33,472 nt of DNA from CAZTAK01 sp964611585 (GTDB lineage: Bacteria; Pseudomonadota; Alphaproteobacteria; SHVP01). A program made the translations under genes and the position numbers. The notes below the pieces were generated by a model. That model saw nothing but the letters and a program-made list of their open reading frames with translations. It had not been told where the DNA came from and made no database searches. The stretch's first letter is position 1. Each line of letters begins with the position of its first letter. Below, piece after piece: positions 27,831 to 33,472 of the stretch. The stretch spans positions 1 to 33,472 of the forward strand of contig CAZTAK010000027.1 in assembly GCA_964611585.1 (NCBI GenBank), given 5' to 3'.

Positions 27831-28892
27831 CTACTCGCGGGCGCCCGCGCCCGGCGCCTTCGCCGCCTCGGGATCGAGTGGCCAGCGCGCCCGCGGCGGC
27901 GCTTCCAGCGAATCGGTAAGGCCGCGCGAAAGGCGTTCGACCCCGGCCCAGGCGATCATCACACCGTTGTCGGTGCAGAGCCGCGCCGGCGGCACGGTCA
28001 GCGAAAACCCTTCCGCCTCGCATAAACCCAAAAGGCGCGCCCGCAACGTCTCGTTGGCGGCGACGCCACCGGCGACGACAAGGGTGCGGGCATAGTCGTA
28101 GCGCGCGCGCATTTCGGTGAAGGCATTAGCGGTCCGGTCGAGCAGGACGTCGCCGACCGCGGCCTGAAACGAGGCGGCAATACCCGCGACCCGATTGGCG
28201 GGCAGGTCGCCGCCCTCGCTCTGGCGGCGGACCTCATGGACGAGCGCGGTTTTCAGTCCCGAAAACGAAAAATGGCAACCAGCCCGGCCGCGCATCGGTC
28301 GCGGCAGATCATGGGCGCCCGGATCGCCCGTGCGCGCTGCCCGTTCGATCGCCGGTCCGCCGGGATAGCCGAGGCCCAGCAATTTCGCCGCCTTGTCGAA
28401 GGCTTCGCCGACGGCATCGTCCACCGTGGTGCCGAGGCGCGTGTAACTATTGACGTCCTCGACAATCAAGAGCTGGCAGTGCCCGCCCGAAACCAGCAGC
28501 AGCAGATAGGGAAAGGCGACTTTGCCGCCGAGGCGTGCCGACAGTGCATGGGCCTCGAGGTGGTTGACGGCGATGAACGGCTTCGCCAATGCTGCCGCCA
28601 GCGCCTTGCCGGTGGTCAGGCCCACCATCAGCCCGCCGATCAGCCCCGGGCCGGCAGTGGCAGCGACCGCCTCGATGTCGCCCCAGTCCGCCTCCGCCTC
28701 GGCCAGCGCCCGGGCGATCAGGCCGTCGAGGTACTCGATATGGGCGCGCGCCGCAATTTCCGGCACCACGCCCCCATAGGGACGGTGCGCCTCGATTTGC
28801 GAGCGCACGATATCGGCCAGAATCCGCCCGTCCGCGGTCACCAGCGCCGCCGCGGTCTCGTCGCAACTGGTTTCGATACCGAGAACGGCCAT
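27831..28892 (-). CDS. tsaD: tRNA N6-adenosine threonylcarbamoyltransferase TsaD
   Basis: A 353-residue ASKHA-fold enzyme that transfers the threonylcarbamoyl group to A37 of ANN-decoding tRNAs. The start MAVLGIETSCDETAAALV is diagnostic; metal ligands His111 and His115 sit in HLEAH; GPGLIGGLMVGL, LLLVSGGHCQLL, GEAFDKAAKLLGLGYPGGP, the SFSGLKTAL segment and VAGGVAANETLR are all intact, as is the C-terminal CTDNGVMIAWAG. Length is normal. It diverges from hemC with an 81-base spacer and would normally be followed by gpsA, but the RtcB block intervenes. ATG 28892 is fixed by the conserved N-terminus. Confidence 0.98.
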   Translation of the reverse strand: MAVLGIETSCDETAAALVTADGRILADIVRSQIEAHRPYGGVVPEIAARAHIEYLDGLIARALAEAEADWGDIEAVAATAGPGLIGGLMVGLTTGKALAAALAKPFIAVNHLEAHALSARLGGKVAFPYLLLLVSGGHCQLLIVEDVNSYTRLGTTVDDAVGEAFDKAAKLLGLGYPGGPAIERAARTGDPGAHDLPRPMRGRAGCHFSFSGLKTALVHEVRRQSEGGDLPANRVAGIAASFQAAVGDVLLDRTANAFTEMRARYDYARTLVVAGGVAANETLRARLLGLCEAEGFSLTVPPARLCTDNGVMIAWAGVERLSRGLTDSLEAPPRARWPLDPEAAKAPGAGARE

Positions 28893-28908
28893 CCGATGCC
28901 TGCCCTTT

Positions 28909-28937
28909 CACCAACTTTCAATGAATTAAGCTATAAA
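28909..28937 (+). promoter_or_regulatory. Weak candidate promoter for hemC in the tsaD-hemC spacer
   Basis: TATAAA at 28932-28937 is the only -10-like element in an AT-rich patch about 37 bases before the hemC start. The -35 position (28909-28914, CACCAA) is poor. The 81-base spacer must also hold the tsaD promoter on the other strand. Confidence 0.25.
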
Positions 28938-28973
28938 CCAAGCGAACCGGCAGCACAGCACTCCCGGGACGGT

Positions 28974-29918
28974 ATGGAATCACAAGACCCGGATAAACGC
29001 CTTCGCCTCGGCACCCGTGGCAGCCCGCTTGCGCTGGCGCAGACCAACATGGTGCGGGCGCGCCTGATCGAGGCGGACGAGAGCTTGACCGCCGAGAACA
29101 CCGAGATCGTCACCATCAAGACCTCGGGCGATCTGATTCAGGACCGCCCGCTGGCCGACGTCGGCGGCAAGGGGCTGTTCACCAAGGAAATCGAAGAGGC
29201 GCTGCTGGACGGGTCCATCGACATTGCCGTCCATTCAATGAAGGACATGCCGACCGAGTTTCCCGGCGGCTTGACGGTTCCCTGCATTCTCGAACGCGAG
29301 GATCCGCGCGATGCGTTCCTGTCGCCGGGCCATCCCGATCCGTGGTCGCTGCCCGAAGGCGCCATGGTCGGAACGTCCAGTCTGCGCCGCCAGGCGCAAC
29401 TGCTGCACCGCCGCCCCGACCTCAAGGTGGTGAACTTCCGCGGCAACGTTCACACGCGCTTGCGCAAGCTTCGGGACGGCGAAGTCGATGCGACGTTGCT
29501 GGCGCTGGCGGGTCTCAAGCGTCTCGGCATGGCTGATGCGGTGACGGGCGTCATCGAAGCCGACGATCTGTTGCCGGCGGTGGCTCAGGGCGCGATCGGG
29601 ATCGAATGCCGCGACGGGGATCAACGGGTTCTCGACGGGCTTGCGTCCCTCAACGACGACGATACCTTTGATTGCGTCGCGGCGGAGCGGGCCGTGCTGG
29701 CGGCGCTCGACGGATCGTGCCGCACACCGATTGCGGCCCTTGCGGAACTCGACGGCGATGCGCTGCACTTGCGCGCCCTGATCGTCACGCCCGACGGCAA
29801 GACGCTTCACCGGTCCGACCGCACCGGACCGCGGGATGCGGCCAAGGCGCTGGGCGGGGAGGCGGGCGAGGCGTTGCGTGCGCTTGGCGGCGAGAATTTC
29901 TTTTCGGCCGGAGGATGA
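28974..29918 (+). CDS. hemC: Hydroxymethylbilane synthase (porphobilinogen deaminase)
   Basis: A 314-residue enzyme joining four porphobilinogens into hydroxymethylbilane in haem synthesis. Motifs: LRLGTRGSPLALAQTN at the N-terminus, KTSGDLIQDRPLADVGGKGLFTKEIE, HSMKDMPTE, GTSSLRRQAQLL, NFRGNVHTRLRKL, and Cys249 in DGSCRTPIAAL, which carries the dipyrromethane cofactor. ATG 28974 (MESQDPDKRLRLGTRGS) is chosen for length; an in-frame ATG at 28896 would add 26 residues without family similarity. It is the first gene of hemC-hemD-Mic60-hemY, all closely spaced or overlapping. Confidence 0.97.
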   Translation: MESQDPDKRLRLGTRGSPLALAQTNMVRARLIEADESLTAENTEIVTIKTSGDLIQDRPLADVGGKGLFTKEIEEALLDGSIDIAVHSMKDMPTEFPGGLTVPCILEREDPRDAFLSPGHPDPWSLPEGAMVGTSSLRRQAQLLHRRPDLKVVNFRGNVHTRLRKLRDGEVDATLLALAGLKRLGMADAVTGVIEADDLLPAVAQGAIGIECRDGDQRVLDGLASLNDDDTFDCVAAERAVLAALDGSCRTPIAALAELDGDALHLRALIVTPDGKTLHRSDRTGPRDAAKALGGEAGEALRALGGENFFSAGG

Positions 29919-29921
29919 GGC

Positions 29922-30635
29922 GTGCGAGTCCTGCTGACACGGCCCGAAAGAGATTCCCGGAGGTTCGCCGAACAGTTCGCGACGCCGGGGATCGAAACCC
30001 TGTTCGAACCGATGCTGACCATCGAGTACGAGGTATCGCCGCTGGATCTATCCTCCTATCAGGCGATCCTTCTCACTAGCCGCTATGGCGCCCGCGGACT
30101 GGCCCGGGCGACCGAGCAGCGCGGCGTGCCGATTCTTACGGTAGGATCGGCCACCGCAGCGACCGCGGAAGAAGAAGGTTTTACGCGCGTGCGCAGCGCC
30201 CGCGGCGATGCAGCGGTTCTGGCTCAGTTCACCAAAAGCGTCCTTGATTCCGGCGACGGGCCGGTGTTGTTCGTCCACGGCCAGGACACCACCGGCGATC
30301 TCAAATCGGCGCTCGAAACGGCGGGCTTTGCCGTCGACGAAAGTGTTCTCTACGCCGCGCACGCGGCTGAGAAGCTTTCGTCGGAAACGGTTTCAGCGCT
30401 TGACGAAGGGTCGGTCGATGGCGTTCTCCTTTTCTCGCCCCGGACCGCAAGGACCTTTGTTAGTCTCGTCGCCATGGCGGACCTCTCACATCGCACGGTG
30501 AACATCGATGCCTACTGCCTGAGCGACGCCGTTGCCGAGGCGGCTCTGGGATTGGCATGGCGCCGCATCCTCGTGGCGTCACGGCCCGAGGCCGATGCCC
30601 TGATCGCACTCCTGTCCGGGCCGGGCATCGCATGA
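29922..30635 (+). CDS. hemD: Uroporphyrinogen-III synthase
   Basis: A 237-residue protein starting at a GTG three bases after the hemC stop. MRVLLTRPERDSRRFAEQF, the DLSSYQAILLTSRYGARGLAR segment, VGSATAATAEEEGF, and near the end VDGVLLFSPRTARTF with YCLSDAVAEAALGLAWRRILVASRPEADAL follow the usual two-domain HemD pattern. HemD closes hydroxymethylbilane to uroporphyrinogen III with inversion of ring D. The family is weakly conserved, but position after hemC makes the assignment firm. Its stop overlaps the next start (ATGA). Confidence 0.93.
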   Translation: MRVLLTRPERDSRRFAEQFATPGIETLFEPMLTIEYEVSPLDLSSYQAILLTSRYGARGLARATEQRGVPILTVGSATAATAEEEGFTRVRSARGDAAVLAQFTKSVLDSGDGPVLFVHGQDTTGDLKSALETAGFAVDESVLYAAHAAEKLSSETVSALDEGSVDGVLLFSPRTARTFVSLVAMADLSHRTVNIDAYCLSDAVAEAALGLAWRRILVASRPEADALIALLSGPGIA

Positions 30636-31894
30636 GCACTGCGGCCGGCGATCCGGCGCCCCGGCGCAAGCCACGCGGTCGGGCGGGCAACGTCTGGATC
30701 GTCGTCTTTGTCGTGCTGGTTTTTGCTGCCGGTGTGCTGTCGAGCCCCTTTGGCCAGCGTCTCGTGGGCCTCGATCTCGACGCTCTTTTCGGGTACGGGG
30801 ACGACGCCGAGGCTGCTGCCGCTCGCGATGCGGCCCTCGACGAGGCCGGCCGGCGGTTAAGCGAGATCGAAAAGCAGATCGATTCCCTTGAGCGGAACCT
30901 GGCCACCGCCGGCGGTGACATCGCGCGTCTCGAAGGCGAGATCGATCCCGGCGCGGTGCAGGGCCTCACCGCGGAACTCGACGCCGTTCGCGCTGAGGCG
31001 CGGAATACACAAAGTGCGCTTGCCGAGGTCCGCAGCGCGCTTGGCGCTTACGGCGATCTTGCCGCGGCCCTGGACGATCTTGGCGAGCGTACCGAATCCC
31101 TCGAAGTCGCGCGCGATCGGCCCGCGCCGGTCGAGCAGCGGGCGCCGTCCCGGTTGGCGGACGATCAGGTCGCCGATCTGGAGCAACGCCTGGCCGCGCT
31201 GACCGGCCGGATTGAATCGCTCGAGGGCGCGGACGTTCCCTCGGACGCGGGCGCGCAACTTGCGGCCCTCGAAGGGCGGCTGGCGGCACTCGAACGCGAT
31301 CTTCCCGAAACAGCCGCTGGCGTTCGCGCCCGGCTCGATATGTTGGAGACCGAGGGCGCTGCGCGCGGCCCGGAAACGGCGCTGGTGGTGGCGATCGCCC
31401 GGCTGCGTGATGCCGCTGCGCGCGGCCCGTTTGCGGACGCGCTTGCGCCGGTGGACCGGCTGATCGGCGACCTCGGCGATGCGGAAATGACGGGCCTGCT
31501 CGACGCACTCGCGCCCGCGGCCGAGACCGGCGTGCCCGGGCTGGCGGGGCTCCAGTCCGAGTTTTCAGATCTCGCAGGCCGCGCCGTTCATGCCGGCCGG
31601 ATCGGATCGCAAGCGGACTGGATCGAATGGACCTGGAACCGCCTGACCTCGATTGTCAGTGTGCGCCGCACCGGCGACATCGCCGGGGCCGATACCGAGG
31701 CCCGCATTGCCCGTGCCGAGATCCGGCTGGCGCGGGGCGATCTCGCGGGCGCGCTCGGCGAAATCGAGAACCTCTCCGGCGAGGCGGCGGCGGTCCTGGC
31801 GCCGTGGCGGCAGCGCGCCGAATTGCGACTCTCGGCGGCCCGCGCCCTCGACGCGCTGTCGCTGCGGGCGCTTGCCCTTTTTGGTGCATCGTGA
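30632..31894 (+). CDS. Mitofilin/Mic60-like inner membrane protein
   Basis: A 420-residue protein with a basic, proline-rich cytoplasmic start (RRKPRGRAG), one membrane segment (NVWIVVFVVLVFAAGVL, residues about 20-37), and a long heptad-rich coiled-coil region (about 60-240, for example RRLSEIEKQIDSLERNL and VADLEQRLAALTGRIESLE). A C-terminal helical domain rich in ALA and tryptophan (ADWIEWTWNRLTSIVSVRR, then ARIARAEIRLARGDLAGAL) fits the mitofilin domain. Published work places alphaproteobacterial Mic60 in haem gene clusters next to hemY, as here, and links it to intracytoplasmic membranes and membrane contact sites. The start ATG overlaps the hemD stop. Confidence 0.85.
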   Translation: MSTAAGDPAPRRKPRGRAGNVWIVVFVVLVFAAGVLSSPFGQRLVGLDLDALFGYGDDAEAAAARDAALDEAGRRLSEIEKQIDSLERNLATAGGDIARLEGEIDPGAVQGLTAELDAVRAEARNTQSALAEVRSALGAYGDLAAALDDLGERTESLEVARDRPAPVEQRAPSRLADDQVADLEQRLAALTGRIESLEGADVPSDAGAQLAALEGRLAALERDLPETAAGVRARLDMLETEGAARGPETALVVAIARLRDAAARGPFADALAPVDRLIGDLGDAEMTGLLDALAPAAETGVPGLAGLQSEFSDLAGRAVHAGRIGSQADWIEWTWNRLTSIVSVRRTGDIAGADTEARIARAEIRLARGDLAGALGEIENLSGEAAAVLAPWRQRAELRLSAARALDALSLRALALFGAS

Positions 31895-31904
31895 GGGCCG
31901 CGTG

Positions 31905-33335
31905 ATGCGCCTGTTTCTCGGTTTTGCCATTGTGGCGGTTGCGGCCGCGGCCGCGGCGTGGCTGGTCGACCGGCCGGGCGTCGTGGTGCTCGACTGGCAG
32001 GGCTACCGGATCGAATCTTCGCTCGCGGTCGTGTTGGCGGCGCTGGTGCTGGTGATGGCGGCGGCAGCGGTTTTGTACCAGTTCTGGCGCTGGCTCCGGC
32101 GGGGGCCGATGATCGCGGGCCGGGCCCGGGCCGACCGCCGGCGCGTTCGCGGCCAGCTCGCCCTGACCCAGGGCATGGTCGCGGTTGCCGCCGGTGACAA
32201 AGCGGCCGCCCTGCGGTTTGGGCGCCAGGCCGAATTGCTCATCGCAGAGTCGCCGTTGACGATGCTGCTCTCGGCCCAGGCGGCGCAGTTGAACGGCGAC
32301 GATCTCGCCGCGCGGCGTTACTTCGCCGCCATGCTCGAACGGCCGGAAATGGAATTTCTCGGCTTGCGCGGGCTGATCGCCCAGGCGACCCGCGACGGCC
32401 AGACCGGAAGCGCCCTCAATCTCGCCCGCCGCGCCTTTACCTTGCGCCCCGACGCGCCGTGGCTGGTGACCGCATTGTTCGATCTCGAGGCCCGGGCCGG
32501 CAACTGGGCCGAGGCGGGCCGCGTCATCGACCATGCGCTTCGTAGCAAACTGGTGGCTCCCGAAAATGGGCAACAGCGCAAGGCGGTTGCGCTCTATCAG
32601 ATGGCGCGGACGATGCGCGAATCCGACCACGGCACGGTGGCGCGCAAACTTGCGCTCGAATCGCTGTCCCTCGATCCGGGCCTGGTGCCGGCGGCCGCGT
32701 TCGCCGCCGATCTTCTGCTCGCCCAGGGAAAACGCCGCCGCGCGCTTCATTTGATTGAACAGACCTGGGCCTTGCAGCCGCACCCCGATCTCGGCGCTGT
32801 CTACGAAGCCGCGCTTGCCGACGAGCCCGCGCCGCGCCGCCTGGCGCGCGTCGAAAAGCTCGCCGGACTCCGTGCCGACGACCGCCATTCAAGACTGATG
32901 CTGGCGCGTGCCGCGCTTGCCGCCGGGGAATTCGACTCAGCGCGTGCCGCGCTGGAACCGCTGACGGCGGACGACCCGGACGCGGAAACCTGCCGCATCA
33001 TGGCCGACCTGGAAGAACGCGCGCGCGGCCCCGCTTATGCTCGCACCTGGCTGACGCGGATTGAAGCCGCGCCGTCCGGGCCGGGCTGGGTGTGCGAGGT
33101 CTGCGACCATGGCGTCGCGGACTGGTCCGCCTATTGCGACAACTGCCAAAGCTTCGATTCGCTCCGCTGGGGGCGGCTCAATGGCGACACGCGCATCGCC
33201 CGGAACGGCGCCGCGGATGCGGCCTCCACCTCGGGCCGAACGGAAAGCCTGCCGCCGGCGCAGGGCGCGGCACCGCCACCGCCGCCGCCGGACGCCGCTT
33301 CCGTTCCCGTTGACGGCCCCGAACGCGCGGGGTAG
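31905..33335 (+). CDS. hemY: HemY-like haem-biosynthesis-associated TPR membrane protein
   Basis: A 476-residue protein. Two membrane segments open it (MRLFLGFAIVAVAAAAAAWL and SSLAVVLAALVLVMAAAAVLY), followed by RRGPMIAGRARADRRRVRGQLALTQGMVAVAAGD, the conserved HemY N-terminal module, and then a long array of TPR-like helices. Near the C-terminus two CxxC pairs (Cys397/Cys400 in WVCEVCDHG and Cys411/Cys414 in YCDNCQSFDSLRW) form a rubredoxin- or zinc-ribbon-like knuckle; a disordered proline-rich tail follows. Despite the name, this is not the protoporphyrinogen oxidase HemY of Gram-positives; it is a membrane protein of uncertain role kept with hemCD. ATG 31905 starts 10 bases after the previous stop; GTG 31902 is an alternative. 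Confidence 0.9.
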   Translation: MRLFLGFAIVAVAAAAAAWLVDRPGVVVLDWQGYRIESSLAVVLAALVLVMAAAAVLYQFWRWLRRGPMIAGRARADRRRVRGQLALTQGMVAVAAGDKAAALRFGRQAELLIAESPLTMLLSAQAAQLNGDDLAARRYFAAMLERPEMEFLGLRGLIAQATRDGQTGSALNLARRAFTLRPDAPWLVTALFDLEARAGNWAEAGRVIDHALRSKLVAPENGQQRKAVALYQMARTMRESDHGTVARKLALESLSLDPGLVPAAAFAADLLLAQGKRRRALHLIEQTWALQPHPDLGAVYEAALADEPAPRRLARVEKLAGLRADDRHSRLMLARAALAAGEFDSARAALEPLTADDPDAETCRIMADLEERARGPAYARTWLTRIEAAPSGPGWVCEVCDHGVADWSAYCDNCQSFDSLRWGRLNGDTRIARNGAADAASTSGRTESLPPAQGAAPPPPPPDAASVPVDGPERAG

Positions 33336-33380
33336 CGTTGCCGCCGCTCCGGTCGGCCCCTCTGTTTCGAGTGCCTCCGG

Positions 33381-33402
33381 TGATCCGGTTGCGGCCGGAT
33401 CA
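33381..33402 (+). terminator. Hairpin after hemY, possible terminator
   Basis: A perfect 8-bp stem (TGATCCGG 33381-33388 with CCGGATCA 33395-33402) around a 6-base loop, followed by AGTTTCC. It lies 46 bases after the hemY stop and 32 bases before the tRNA. The T-run is short, so termination may be partial. Confidence 0.45.
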
Positions 33403-33433
33403 AGTTTCCGGGCGCCGGTCACGCGCCCCCGGC

Positions 33434-33472
33434 GCCGCCTTAGCTCAGCTGGTAGAGCATCGCATTCGTAAT
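33434..33472 (+). tRNA. tRNA-Thr(CGT), 5' half, cut by window edge
   Basis: The first 39 bases of a tRNA: acceptor arm GCCGCCT, TA, D stem GCTC/GAGC with loop AGCTGGTA, then the anticodon stem TCGCA and loop TTCGTAA, giving anticodon CGT (codon ACG, threonine). The first base of the returning stem (T) pairs as expected. The variable loop, T arm and 3' acceptor strand lie outside the window, so identity rests on the anticodon. Confidence 0.9.

Noticed and set aside
31656..32888. Minus-strand open frame of 410 codons
   Set aside because: Antisense to hemY and the Mic60-like gene; low-complexity composition.

Overview
The window is GC-rich DNA, mostly packed with overlapping or closely spaced genes. 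It most likely comes from an alphaproteobacterium related to Rhodospirillales. Three gene groupings point there: hemC-hemD-Mic60-like-hemY, tsaD with gpsA plus YciI/EVE/Rieske genes, and htpX-rsmB-rpe-heparinase. This placement is inferred from gene content and order, not from a computed phylogeny.

Region 1 (1-9948) is a nucleotide-sugar and surface-glycan locus. A TviB/WbpO-type dehydrogenase (+) diverges from a seven-gene minus-strand run: a fused WbpB-like oxidoreductase/WbpD-like acetyltransferase, a WbpE-like aminotransferase, an NAD-dependent epimerase, a second DegT-type aminotransferase, a SAM methyltransferase, an AsnB-type amidotransferase and an unidentified gene cut by the window edge. 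Dehydrogenase, oxidoreductase, aminotransferase and acetyltransferase together match the known route from UDP-GlcNAc to UDP-2,3-diacetamido-2,3-dideoxy-glucuronate. The AsnB homologue may amidate the uronic acid.

Region 2 (9929-14626) is a minus-strand housekeeping operon: htpX, rsmB, rpe, heparinase II/III-like protein. Region 3 (about 14630-20750) holds a secreted thermonuclease behind an AT-rich hairpin-containing leader, acetyl-CoA synthetase, a creatininase-family hydrolase, an exported TPR protein and several long intergenic spacers with hairpins and dispersed repeats.

Region 4 (20748-28892) runs tsaD, then gpsA, YciI, EVE and Rieske on the minus strand. A block of about 4.7 kb lies between gpsA and tsaD. 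It carries an RNA-repair operon (2OG-Fe(II) oxygenase, archease, RtcB ligase) and, convergent to it, a pentapeptide-like repeat membrane protein. That protein's reading frame is broken exactly at a canonical -1 slippery heptamer (23525-23531). The last 108 residues before the shift and the 526 after it join into a normal-looking protein of about 635 residues. This is the most unusual feature of the window: either programmed recoding or slippage, or a fresh homopolymer mutation or sequencing error.

Region 5 (28974-33472) is hemC, hemD, a mitofilin/Mic60-like membrane protein and hemY with a C-terminal zinc-ribbon-like tail, followed by a hairpin and the first half of a tRNA-Thr(CGT).

A short dispersed repeat occurs in three intergenic spacers (18902-18954, 21637-21659, 27754-27791). 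No CRISPR array, insertion sequence, integrase or rRNA was seen.
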